Shown: positions 17,101 through 24,739 of the stretch, one piece after another
Layout of the letters: every line of letters starts with the position of its first letter
Numbering within the stretch: position 1 is the first letter of the stretch
NCBI GenBank assembly: GCA_016745215.1
Contig: CP050890.1
Location: forward strand, 1,922,001 to 1,986,000
Direction: 5' to 3'
Source of the DNA: Thiohalocapsa sp. PB-PSB1
GTDB taxonomy: Bacteria; Pseudomonadota; Gammaproteobacteria; Chromatiales; Chromatiaceae
Length of the DNA stretch: 64,000 nucleotides
Program-made: the position numbers and the translations under genes
Notes under the pieces: generated by a model
Database searches by the model: none
What the model was told of the DNA's origin: nothing
Seen by the model: only the letters and a program-made list of their open reading frames with translations

Positions 17101-18288
17101 ATGACCATCAAACTTTCTGCCCGAGTACAGTCTGTCAAGCCATCGGCGACCCTTGCCATCACCGCGCGCGCTAAAGAGTTGCGTGCCGCGGGTCAAGATG
17201 TGATCGGTCTCGGTGCTGGCGAGCCGGACTTCGACACCCCGGAGCACATCAAGCAGGCCGCCATCGCGGCTATCCACGATGGCTTCACCAAATACACCGC
17301 CGTGGACGGTACACCGGAACTCAAACGTGCCGTGATGGATAAATTCCGACGCGACAACGGCCTGGACTACACGCCGGATCAGATCCTGGTCTCTTGCGGC
17401 GGCAAGCAAAGCTTCTTCAATATGGCCCAGGCGGTTCTCGAACCCGGCGACGAGGTGGTGATTCCGGCTCCGTACTGGGTATCCTATCCAGATATGGTAT
17501 TGCTCGCCGGGGCCGCACCGGTGCTGGTGCATGCCGGCGCCGAGCAGCGCTTCAAGATCACCGCTTCCCAGCTCAAGGCGGCGATGAATGAGCAGACCCG
17601 CATGGTCGTCATCAATAGTCCGTCCAATCCCACCGGAATGGCCTACAGCAGCGATGAACTGGCCGCCTTGGGTGAGGTATTGCGGGAATTTCCGAAGGCA
17701 TTGATCGCTACTGACGACATGTACGAACACATCCGTTGGGACACCGCATCGCCATTTGTCAATATTCTGAATGTTTGTCCGGATCTGGGGCCGCGTACCC
17801 TGGTGTTAAACGGTGTCTCCAAGGCGTACTCCATGACCGGCTGGCGCATCGGCTATGCCGGCGGGCCGGAGCAGGTGATCAAGGCGATGAAAAAGGTTCA
17901 ATCTCAGAGCACATCCAATCCGACGTCGATCTCCCAGGTAGCCGCGCAGGCCGCGTTGGAGGGACCACAGGACTGCATCGGCGAGATGCTCAAGGCGTTC
18001 AAGGAACGCCATGACTTTGTCGTTGACGCGTTGAACAGGATCTCCGGCATTGAATGTCTGCCCACTGACGGCACGTTTTATGTGTTTCCCAAAGTGCAGG
18101 GCCTGATCGATCGCCTCGCGGGTGTTGGCAACGACTTGGAACTGGCCGAGCATCTAATCGAGAAGGCCGGTGTCGCGTTGGTGCCGGGTTCCGCATTCGG
18201 GCTCGGTGGATACGCGCGTATTTCAATCGCAACAAGCCGGCAAAATCTGGAGCAAGCACTTCAGCGGATTGCCGACACCGCGGTCTGA
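17101..18288 (+). CDS. aspC: Class I PLP-dependent aminotransferase (aspartate aminotransferase type)
   Basis: This cytoplasmic enzyme exchanges amino groups between aspartate and 2-oxoglutarate; relatives may also use prephenate. The 395-residue protein matches the subgroup I-gamma pattern: 'ITARAKELRAAGQDVIGLGA', 'GEPDFDTPEHIKQAA', 'VINSPSNPTGMAYSSDEL', 'DDMYEHIRWD' and the PLP-lysine motif 'NGVSKAYSMTGWRIGYAGGP' around residues 238-257. A substrate-carboxylate-binding arginine lies near the end ('YARISIATS'). The start at 17101 is directly preceded by a 110-base divergent promoter region shared with uvrB. The gene symbol reflects the family; the alternative name is aatA. Confidence 0.93.
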   Translation: MTIKLSARVQSVKPSATLAITARAKELRAAGQDVIGLGAGEPDFDTPEHIKQAAIAAIHDGFTKYTAVDGTPELKRAVMDKFRRDNGLDYTPDQILVSCGGKQSFFNMAQAVLEPGDEVVIPAPYWVSYPDMVLLAGAAPVLVHAGAEQRFKITASQLKAAMNEQTRMVVINSPSNPTGMAYSSDELAALGEVLREFPKALIATDDMYEHIRWDTASPFVNILNVCPDLGPRTLVLNGVSKAYSMTGWRIGYAGGPEQVIKAMKKVQSQSTSNPTSISQVAAQAALEGPQDCIGEMLKAFKERHDFVVDALNRISGIECLPTDGTFYVFPKVQGLIDRLAGVGNDLELAEHLIEKAGVALVPGSAFGLGGYARISIATSRQNLEQALQRIADTAV

Positions 18289-18392
18289 CGAGCCCCATCA
18301 TTAGGCTGCTCCGTAGTAGCTTGAGCGTACCCGTTTGGACTCCACCTGTGCTCGAGTAATTGACACGTGGAGTCGCCACAGGAAATGACATA

Positions 18393-18947
18393 GTGAATAA
18401 TCGTTCAAAAAAACAGCGGAACTGGAAAAAACTGGCTGGCGTCACGCTGCTTGAACTCCTAGTCACCATGAGCGTTTTACTGATTCTATTCACAGTGGCT
18501 GTTCCGCAGCTGGGTGTGCTGGTTGCTCATAATACCCGCACCACCGAGGTCAACACGCTAATTGGCCATCTGAACTTCGCGCGCATGGAGGCCATCAATC
18601 GAGCGGGGCCGGTGAGCTTATGCCCGGTGACTTACAGCGATCCTAATACTTGCAGCGACACTTCCTGGACGGACGGGTACGCGGTGGTCGATGAGGCGCT
18701 CAATGAAGCACTTCGGTATCAGCAGGCATCCAAGGGTGTTGATATCAATCCGACCAGTAATTTCGCAAGTAGAGCGGTCTTCCAGGACGACGGCTCTGTG
18801 CGCGGTGCCGCGGGAGGTAGTTTCTCCCTTTGCACCATCGAAGGATCGGTCAAGCCACGTCGCGTGGTCGTCAGCGGCATGGGGCGCATTTTACTCAGCG
18901 ACGATGCAAACTGCGAAAACAGCAAAGAAAGCGATGGCAGCGGCTAG
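18393..18947 (+). CDS. GspH/FimT-type prepilin-like protein
   Basis: The GTG at 18393, eight bases after AGGAA, gives a short basic leader (VNNRSKKQRNWKKLAG) ending in the prepilin-peptidase site 'LAG|VTLLELLVTMSVLL'. The Glu at position 5 of the mature protein and a 20-residue hydrophobic helix are both present. The C-terminal half resembles the FimT/GspH domain: 'NTLIGHLNFARMEAINR', paired cysteines 'LCPVTYSDPNTCSDTSWTDG', 'SLCTIEGSVKPRRVVVSGMG' and 'ANCENS'. At 184 residues it is the usual length for minor pilins of type IV pili or type II secretion. No other pilin genes are adjacent. A longer frame from 18360 is possible but leaves no better leader. Confidence 0.88.
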   Translation: MNNRSKKQRNWKKLAGVTLLELLVTMSVLLILFTVAVPQLGVLVAHNTRTTEVNTLIGHLNFARMEAINRAGPVSLCPVTYSDPNTCSDTSWTDGYAVVDEALNEALRYQQASKGVDINPTSNFASRAVFQDDGSVRGAAGGSFSLCTIEGSVKPRRVVVSGMGRILLSDDANCENSKESDGSG

Positions 18948-19088
18948 CATGAATTGATCCATGGCATACAGCGAACCCTGAGCAGGCGCTTCCAGTGCGA
19001 TTGGCAGGCAACTGAAATCAAGACCATACCCAAATCCCGTGCCGTTGACGGCAGCGCGCGCCAAACGACCCGATCGTCCAGGGTGCGG

Positions 19089-20063
19089 ATGGGTGAAGGC
19101 CTGCTGCTGGGGCTGATCGGCGTGACGGCGTTCGGGCTGACCCTGCCGGCCACGCGTTTTGTGGTGCCCCATCTCGACCCGCTGTTCGTCGGGCCTGGGC
19201 GAGCCGTCATCGCCGCGCTGGTGGCAGCATTGCTGCTGATCGCCACCCGCCAGCCGCTGCCGAACCGCAGGCAATTTGGACAGCTCTGCATCATCTCCCT
19301 TTGTGTCGTAATCGGATTCCCGATCTTCTCCGCCCTGGCCATGGAGACGGTCCCTGCCGCCCACGGCGGGGTCGTGCTCGGTGTCCTACCACTGGCGACA
19401 GCGGCGGCTGGCCGGGTGATTGCCCATGAGCGTCCATCGCTGGCCTTCTGGCTGGTCAGCCTGGCCGGCGCTGCCCTGGTCGTCGGTTATGCGCTCGCCG
19501 ACGGCGTTGGCTCCCTGACCTCGGGCGATCTTGCTCTGCTCGGGGCGCTGGTGACCACGGCGGTCGGCTATGCCCTGAGCGGAAAGCTTTCAAAGACCCT
19601 GAGCGGCTGGCAGGTGATCTGCTGGGCGCTGGTGATCGGCTTTCCGGTGGTACTGGTGCCGGCCGTGCTCTGGGCGCCGCCGGAGGTCCTTGCGTGGGTG
19701 CCATCCTGGATGCCCGGCGCCCCCCTGGAGACCGACCCGGCCTTGATCGCCAGCATTCCTACCGAGATCTGGCTCGTGTTCCTCTATCTGGCTCTGATCA
19801 GCCAACTCCTGGGCTTTTTCTTTTGGAATGCCGGCCTCGCCCTCGGCGGTATCGCCCGAGTCGGCCAGATGCAGCTCCTGCAGCCGTTTATCACCATCGC
19901 CGCCGCCGCCTGGCTGCTCGCCGAGCCCATTGATGCCAATACACTAATCGTCGCGGCCCTGGTGGTCTTCACGGTGGCCATCGGCCAGCGGATGCCGGTT
20001 ACAACGCTGGCCGACTCCAGCACCTCCAACCGAAGCCGAGCCCGACGGAACGCTCGAGAATAA
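19089..20063 (+). CDS. DMT-superfamily (EamA) transporter
   Basis: This is a drug/metabolite-transporter family permease with about ten membrane helices in two EamA repeats. The start at 19089 (MGEGLLLGLIGVTAFGLTLP) places the first helix at the N-terminus as usual; the frame is open from 18954 but that extension is hydrophilic. Typical features are 'PATRFVVPHLDPLFVGPGRA' and 'RQPLPNRRQFGQLCIISLC' in repeat 1, and 'LALISQLLGFFFWNAGLALG', 'IARVGQMQLLQPFITIAAAA' and 'WLLAEPID' in repeat 2. These match the consensus in which repeat 2 ends with a conserved Pro and Glu. The substrate is not predictable. It follows the pilin gene closely but without an obvious functional link. Confidence 0.9.
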   Translation: MGEGLLLGLIGVTAFGLTLPATRFVVPHLDPLFVGPGRAVIAALVAALLLIATRQPLPNRRQFGQLCIISLCVVIGFPIFSALAMETVPAAHGGVVLGVLPLATAAAGRVIAHERPSLAFWLVSLAGAALVVGYALADGVGSLTSGDLALLGALVTTAVGYALSGKLSKTLSGWQVICWALVIGFPVVLVPAVLWAPPEVLAWVPSWMPGAPLETDPALIASIPTEIWLVFLYLALISQLLGFFFWNAGLALGGIARVGQMQLLQPFITIAAAAWLLAEPIDANTLIVAALVVFTVAIGQRMPVTTLADSSTSNRSRARRNARE

Positions 20064-20594
20064 TGTATCGCTCGAACAGCACCGAGGAGATGTTGCACTC
20101 ACCTCGATGAGGAGGCAATGAACAGGTAAAGGCAACTCATGTGCTGTTCATTGCTCCCGAAAAGACTGTTTAGTGATGATTCGCGGCAGGATTTGCAGCA
20201 AGGCGCCGAGCGTCCGCGGCCCGTATGCCTAAAGTGCCAGCACAAACGGATGCTGCCTTCAAAGAATGTAAGGATTCACCGCAGAGATGCAGAGGGCCAA
20301 GGTGCCTCGCCCGCAAGCGGACCTTGAGCCGTGGGAGCCAGTCGGCGTAGGAGCCCGCTTAGGGCGACCTGGCAAATGATGCCAGGGTGCAACCCGCCCA
20401 GCGCGACTTGATCTGGATTGGGATTGGGATCGAAAAGACATGACAGCAGGGCGTGAGAAACCTGATGTTTACCTGATGTTTACCTGACGTTTACTGGGCG
20501 CTGCCATTAAAGAATATGAATCAAACTTCACTCTGGTTGAATCGCTGAACATTCTACGCAGGCAGCATCCGCACAAACACAGGGTAAGTTGGCA
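20064..20594. repeat. Repeat-rich spacer (end motif, R2 module, CGCAGAGA motif)
   Basis: No gene is seen. GGATTCACCGCAGAGATGCA (from 20275) is the dispersed 'CACCGCAGAGACGCAGAG' word. The end motif GGGTGCAACCCGCCCAGCGC is at 20385-20404. It is followed by the R2 module shared with 9800-9960 and 22056-22250: GATCGAAAAGACATGACA, GCGTGAGAAACCTGATG, short tandem units TGATGTTTACC, then GCTGAACATTCTACGCAGGC. Confidence 0.6.
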
Positions 20595-20624
20595 TTGACG
20601 ATAGCAGCATCAGGCCCGTATCAT
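20595..20624 (+). promoter_or_regulatory. Sigma-70-type promoter for tRNA-Asn
   Basis: TTGACG (20595-20600) and TATCAT (20619-20624) are separated by 18 bases. The tRNA begins 17 bases after the -10 box, consistent with a short leader. Confidence 0.65.
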
Positions 20625-20641
20625 ACGCAGCTGTCGTCCAT

Positions 20642-20717
20642 TCCCCGATAGCTCAGTTGGTAGAGCAACTGACTGTTAATCAGTGGGTCACTGGTTCGAG
20701 TCCAGTTCGGGGAGCCA
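20642..20717 (+). tRNA. tRNA-Asn(GTT)
   Basis: 76-nt tRNA with encoded CCA. The acceptor stem TCCCCGA (20642-20648) pairs with TCGGGGA (20707-20713), the discriminator is G and CCA is at 20715-20717. The D-loop has AGTTGGTAGA. The anticodon GTT is at 20675-20677 in the loop CTGTTAA, and the T-arm is CTGGTTCGAGTCCAG. A promoter and an intrinsic terminator bracket it, so it is a single-gene transcript. Confidence 0.98.
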
Positions 20718-20728
20718 AAAAAAGATAG

Positions 20729-20771
20729 CGGTTCAGTTCATTTTCGAGCTGAGCCGTTTTCTTTTCTTTTT
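20729..20771 (+). terminator. Intrinsic terminator of tRNA-Asn
   Basis: CGGTTCAG (20729-20736) pairs with CTGAGCCG (20749-20756) with one G-T pair and is followed by TTTTCTTTTCTTTTT, a strong U-tract. Confidence 0.9.
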
Positions 20772-20779
20772 CACAAAAG

Positions 20780-20983
20780 TTACCACGCGGGGACGCCTCG
20801 CTGCTCCAGCTGCCCGCTGCGCTTAACGCGACACAGCAGATCTTCGGTCTCGTTCTTGGCGCTGTAAACGGCCATAGTCAGGGCACCGAGTTGCTGTCCA
20901 AACATAGCATTATTCAGCTCGATCTGGACCAAGCGGTTCTTAGATGCCGCCGATCTCAGGGCGCACTGCTTGCAAGTGTACAA
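20780..20983 (-). CDS. Small uncertain ORF downstream of tRNA-Asn
   Basis: A 67-codon frame (TTG start at 20983; the frame runs upstream to a stop at about 21010) contains a CxxC pair ('YTCKQCALRSAASKNR') and a later lone Cys ('LLCRVKRSGQ'). It ends 'EQRGVPAW'. Composition is plausible for a small zinc-binding protein, but there is no convincing ATG or ribosome site. It could also be a remnant of an element once integrated at the tRNA. I do not recognise it. Confidence 0.25.
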   Translation of the reverse strand: MYTCKQCALRSAASKNRLVQIELNNAMFGQQLGALTMAVYSAKNETEDLLCRVKRSGQLEQRGVPAW

Positions 20984-21052
20984 GTACTCGGTTTTCGGCT
21001 TTTTCTGTCATCGGCTTAGTCCCCGGGTCAGCTTCTGGTTATCCGGCGCCTA

Positions 21053-21152
21053 CGGATAGGAAATCCAACCGTCTCCGCGTCTCTAACAATAGTCAAGTGC
21101 AACGGATAGGAAATCCAACCGTCTCCGCGTCTCTAACAATAGTCAAGTGCAA
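21053..21152. repeat. Perfect 50-bp tandem duplication
   Basis: Two identical 50-bp units (21053-21102 and 21103-21152), each starting CGGATAGGAAATCCAACCGT and ending AATAGTCAAGTGCAA. They lie immediately upstream of the gene at 21176, so the leader or promoter region of that gene is duplicated. The lack of any mismatch suggests a recent event. Confidence 0.95.
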
Positions 21153-21175
21153 ACTAATCAAGCGGAGCCTTCCCC

Positions 21176-21559
21176 ATGAATCACATGATGGCCGTGCTAT
21201 TGAACGGCATCGCTCAGATCGAGTTCGATCGTACCAAGCCGATACCGGACCATCAGGGTGCTTTCCTCAAGGAGATGGACCGAAAGATGGACCAGGGCGT
21301 AGACCTGGGGGGGAAGCTGGTGAGCAATCCCGATCTTGGGCAGCGTGCCCAATTCGTCGCCGCGAATCTCGCCCACGCGATCAAAACCAACAACGAGGCC
21401 AAGGCCGCGGCCATGTGCACCTATCTTGCGGTTCGGATGACTGACTTGAAACAGGTCAAGATTCGAGAAGAAGGCGAGGATTTCTCCATCGAGCTCGACT
21501 TCGAGCACGCCTATGTCAAGCAAGCGCCGATTCGGTTCGCAAAGCCCGGCGAGCTCTAG
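21176..21559 (+). CDS. Conserved-looking hypothetical protein, 127 aa
   Basis: Starts MNHMMAVLLNGIAQIEFDRT with CGGAG ten bases upstream of the ATG. It is a soluble, acidic, mostly helical protein ('DHQGAFLKEMDRKMDQGVDL', 'NLAHAIKTNNEAKAAAMCTY', 'DFSIELDFEHAYVKQAPIRF'). It has one cysteine and no signal peptide or membrane segment. Composition and codon use are gene-like, so I consider it real, but I do not recognise the family. A perfect 50-bp tandem duplication precedes it. Confidence 0.7.
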   Translation: MNHMMAVLLNGIAQIEFDRTKPIPDHQGAFLKEMDRKMDQGVDLGGKLVSNPDLGQRAQFVAANLAHAIKTNNEAKAAAMCTYLAVRMTDLKQVKIREEGEDFSIELDFEHAYVKQAPIRFAKPGEL

Positions 21560-21608
21560 CCTTACGCCAGCTCATCGAAGAGGGCTCGTAACTGCTCCTT
21601 TAATTCTC

Positions 21609-21762
21609 AGAAGCTGTTTGGAAACTCTTGAAAACGCTTGTCCCTGGGGTGTCACGGCCGTTGTCAGTAGGCGAACGTTTCCGTTTCGGGCGACATTCAG
21701 CATTCAGACACCTGACCGGGGGTCGCGTAAGTCATTGATACAGAAATTTCCAAACAGCTTCT
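21609..21762. mobile_element. MITE-like element with perfect 16-bp terminal inverted repeats
   Basis: AGAAGCTGTTTGGAAA (21609-21624) and TTTCCAAACAGCTTCT (21747-21762) are perfect inverted repeats enclosing 122 bp with no gene. The ends resemble those of transposase-mobilised miniature elements. No target duplication was identified by eye. Confidence 0.65.
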
Positions 21763-22036
21763 TATAGGTTGCTCCGTGGCAGAGCAAGTGGGAAGGCTCT
21801 TTGGGAATTCCGGTGGCACTTTACTACTTTTAAAGCAATAAGTTGTACGACCTATCCGGCTAATTCATGTCGGTATAAAGAAAATTGCGGCGTTCCCTAA
21901 CCGGTTGATTACTCACAGATACAAGGAGTACCCGAGAAATCCAGATAGATGCGTTGAAAGAGATGTTCCGTATTGATAATACCGTAACAACGACGCTTGA
22001 TTACCCTGATCTTATTATTCAGACCCTCCACGAACC

Positions 22037-22256
22037 GGGTGCAAACCGCCTAGCGCTACTTGATTTGGATTGGGATCTGGATTGTCTGGATAGGCATAGG
22101 GATCGGGATCGAAAAGACATGACATCAGGGCGTGAGAAACCTGATGTTGACTGGGCGGACGTTGACTGGTCGGATGTTGACTGGGCGCTGCCTTCAGAGA
22201 ATATGAATCAAACTTCGTTCTGGTCGAATAGCTGAACATTCTACGCAGGCAGCACC
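22037..22256. repeat. R2 repeat module with end motif
   Basis: Begins with the degenerate end motif GGGTGCAAACCGCCTAGCGC. Then follow GATCGAAAAGACATGACATC and GCGTGAGAAACCTGATG, and three near-perfect 15-bp units of the form GATGTTGACTGGGCG (about 22143-22190). It ends GAACATTCTACGCAGGC. The same module is at 9779-9960 and 20385-20570, and inverted at 29940-30047. A long frame across it is a repeat artefact. Confidence 0.6.
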
Positions 22257-22258
22257 GA

Positions 22259-22542
22259 AGCTGTCGAAATCTGCAGTCTCACTAAGACAAGCGCTTCCCG
22301 GTTTATGCATGCTTAGTCGGTGTCGGGGTCGGTGTCGGGGTCGGTGTCGGGATCGGTGTCGGGATCGGTGTCAAGGTCGGAATGAGGGATTGGTATCGAG
22401 CTGGCTGCTTTGATCGATGAGCGGATTCGATACCGATTCCGATAGCGACCCCGACACCGATGAGGCTTCCCCAGTGCGTTCGATGCAGCAATCCAAGACC
22501 TGGAATCGGTTTGGCATCAACACTCAGGACATTTCGACAGCC
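22259..22542. mobile_element. MITE-like element with inverted ends (AGCTGTCGAAAT), copy B, expanded simple repeat
   Basis: The ends AGCTGTCGAAAT (22259-22270) and ATTTCGACAGCC (22531-22542) match copy A at 13441. The left arm carries about five GTCGGGGTCGGT-type 12-bp units (22317-22378), where copy A has about half that, which explains the 30-bp length difference. The 9-bp word GGCAGCACC lies on both sides (22248-22256 and 22545-22553) and could be a target duplication within the older R2 module. Confidence 0.65.
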
Positions 22543-22595
22543 TAGGCAGCACCCGTCCACCACGTGCGCGAAGTATTCATCCCTTTCGGTAAAGG

Positions 22596-24692
22596 TCATA
22601 CCAAGGCCGGATAGGTCAAATCGATCTGGCCGATCGGGCGTGAAGCGCCGGCTGGGGAGTAGCACGCATAGCGTTGTATCTCGGCGCTCGCCATGGGGCC
22701 TGCGATTTGATGCAATTCGGTCAGTCGCGCACCCTGGCGCACCAGATAGACCAAATAGCTGTGACGCAATGCGTCCGGGTTGACCTCCTCGGCATGTGCC
22801 AGACCCGCGTCCATTGCCAGCAGCGGGATGCGAGCGGCAAGTTCCTCGAGTTGCCGATCCGGATTTTGCTGCCAAGCGGGCAAGGGTGCGGCAGCGGCGA
22901 ACAAGCGACATAGACCAGGTGCGATTGGCACCCAGCGGGGGCTGCTGCCCTGCACGCGAACTCGACATTCCGACAAATCGAAATCGTTCTCTTGGAGCGT
23001 GACGAGTTCTTGTGGGTGCAGGCCTGAAAGCAGCAGGCCCATCAGTTGTCGTTCGTGGTCGCCGGCGAGATCCCACAGGGCGTCGACCTCGCCCCCCATC
23101 AGCTGTCGTGGAGCAGGCTCCGGCAAAGCTCCGGGCAGCGCAGCCGAAAGCCCGGGCCGCGGTGCCGAGAGCTGGGACGGCATTGCATTGTGCGCCAGTT
23201 GTTGTTGGCCGGCATCGCCCTGTGGCGAGACGCGCTGCTGATTGTCGCCCCAGATGCGCACTCCGGTCACCGGCACCGGGGTATGTCGGGGATTGGCCCT
23301 GGCGTCCCATAACAACAGCATCAGCACCGTTGCCAGACCGGCGGCTGTCGCACCGGCAGCGCTGTAGAAGAAATCTGTCAGATATTGCGGTTGAATCGGA
23401 TCGCGCGGGGCGTAGGCGGGCTCGATGATTTCGATCTGCGGGTATTCGTCCACCGCATCGGCCTCCAAAGCCATGCGCTCGCCTTCGGTCTCGCGTTGTA
23501 GGGTTTCCAATGCGCTCAGGTCGGCTTTCAGATCTTCATAGTCGGCAAAGCTGCTGCTGAAGTCCGAAGCGGTGATTTTTTGTACCCGCAATTCGCGCTG
23601 CAGGGTCAGCACCTGCCCTGTGGCGGATTCCATCGCCTGGCGTGCCTCGTTGATGACATCCCGACGCCCTTGGCGGATCATTTCGTCAATCCGCGCCTCG
23701 ATGCGTTCAAGCTGTTCCGGCAGCGCTCGCTTGTTCGGGTCGCTCTGAATGAACATATCGGTATAGCGCTCGCGTTGCTGCTGCACCTTCACGCGTAGTT
23801 CTGCCGCCTGCTGTTGCAGTTTGCCCAATGCGCTCGCTTGCGCCTCGGGTATCAGGATCTCGCCATTGGCGAGTGCAGCTCGCAGTGCCTCGAGCTGCGC
23901 GCGTGCCTGAATCGATGTTTCCTCTGCCTTGGCCAAAGAGTCCTGCAAGGTCTGCAGTCGTTTGAGCGCCTGATTGCTGTCGCGCTCCAGCGTGACGATG
24001 TCGTGGCGTTGCCGAAAGGCTTCCAGTGCCGAACGTTTTTGCAGGATTTTTTTTTCCAGCGACAGGGCCTGTTCGTCGAACTGTTGTAATTGGTCGCCGA
24101 CCTGTTCGGAAATCTCGCGCTGGCGCAGGGCCTCATAGGCGCTGAGCCATTCGTTGACGATGGTGGCAAGTAACTCGGGTTTACCGCCGGTGGCGCTTGT
24201 CTCGATCAGATTGGTGCTCGGGATGGGATCGACCGACAACAGCGGTCGCAGGTCATCCGGGGTCAACAGTGGCGGATCGAGCAGATCGACTGCTTGCTGT
24301 GTTTCCTGCACACGAATCAGCGTGTCCGACAGCAGTTGCCGACCGAGCAGCAATTGTCGTTGAATCGCGACGTGTTGGATATCCGGGTCGTTGCCGCCAA
24401 AGCCGCTGCGGGATTTGGGCACGACGGTCAGCACCGCCGCCGCGGCGCGATATACCGGTGGCCTCGAGAAATTCCAGATGCTGGCCGGAATCAGTACCAG
24501 CGCAGATGCGCAGATGAACCACAGCAGAAGCGATCCTGCGCTGCGCCGCGGTCCGGCTGGCGGTTGCTCCTGTTCCGGTCGTGTGACGACTTCAATCTGC
24601 GGCAATCCGCGTCGCGCATCCTGGGAAGGATCTTGGCCGTTCGGGGCTTGTAATAAGGCCCGGTCTTGGGGCGTTGTGCCTTGCGATGTCAT
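22596..24692 (-). CDS. Wzz/GNVR-type polysaccharide copolymerase fused to a tyrosine-recombinase-like C-terminal domain
   Basis: Start at 24692 (MTSQGTTPQDRALLQAPNGQ), 698 residues. Membrane segment 1 (LLLWFICASALVLIPASIW) is at about residues 60-80. A periplasmic Wzz domain follows ('RPPVYRAAAAVLTVVPKSR') with long coiled coils to about residue 430. Then come the 'EPAYAPRDPIQPQYLTDFFY' region with membrane segment 2 at about 440-460, a Pro/Gln-rich linker, and a domain from about residue 530 to the end. That last domain reads 'LLSGLHPQELVTLQENDFDL', 'SPRWVPIAPGLCRLF', 'DALRHSYLVYLVRQGARLTE' and 'QRYACYSP'. These follow the order of tyrosine-recombinase motifs (box I, beta-hairpin, LRHxxxxxL, RYxxxS), but with box-I Arg replaced by His and the H of HxxR replaced by Asp. 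It is downstream of hemE with a 47-bp gap. The role in chain-length control is inferred; the function of the extra domain is unknown. Confidence 0.75.
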   Translation of the reverse strand: MTSQGTTPQDRALLQAPNGQDPSQDARRGLPQIEVVTRPEQEQPPAGPRRSAGSLLLWFICASALVLIPASIWNFSRPPVYRAAAAVLTVVPKSRSGFGGNDPDIQHVAIQRQLLLGRQLLSDTLIRVQETQQAVDLLDPPLLTPDDLRPLLSVDPIPSTNLIETSATGGKPELLATIVNEWLSAYEALRQREISEQVGDQLQQFDEQALSLEKKILQKRSALEAFRQRHDIVTLERDSNQALKRLQTLQDSLAKAEETSIQARAQLEALRAALANGEILIPEAQASALGKLQQQAAELRVKVQQQRERYTDMFIQSDPNKRALPEQLERIEARIDEMIRQGRRDVINEARQAMESATGQVLTLQRELRVQKITASDFSSSFADYEDLKADLSALETLQRETEGERMALEADAVDEYPQIEIIEPAYAPRDPIQPQYLTDFFYSAAGATAAGLATVLMLLLWDARANPRHTPVPVTGVRIWGDNQQRVSPQGDAGQQQLAHNAMPSQLSAPRPGLSAALPGALPEPAPRQLMGGEVDALWDLAGDHERQLMGLLLSGLHPQELVTLQENDFDLSECRVRVQGSSPRWVPIAPGLCRLFAAAAPLPAWQQNPDRQLEELAARIPLLAMDAGLAHAEEVNPDALRHSYLVYLVRQGARLTELHQIAGPMASAEIQRYACYSPAGASRPIGQIDLTYPALV

Positions 24693-24739
24693 GCGTTGGG
24701 ATCGTCTGTCGTGCCGGTCTGCTGGTCGTTCGGTCAGTT

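Noticed and set aside
20642..21559. A genomic island integrated at tRNA-Asn
   Set aside because: No repeat of the tRNA 3' end was seen downstream and no integrase follows; the tRNA has its own terminator and ordinary DNA after it.
21954..22235. Frame encoding repeated 'DVDWADVDWSDVDW' and similar frames at 9735 and 20400
   Set aside because: The same nucleotide module gives unrelated readings in other copies and has stops in the third copy; it is a DNA repeat, not a conserved protein.
22303..23310. A 335-codon minus-strand frame overlapping the end of the copolymerase gene
   Set aside because: It reads partly through the simple-sequence element (runs of Thr-Pro) and partly out of frame through the copolymerase; no protein-like pattern.
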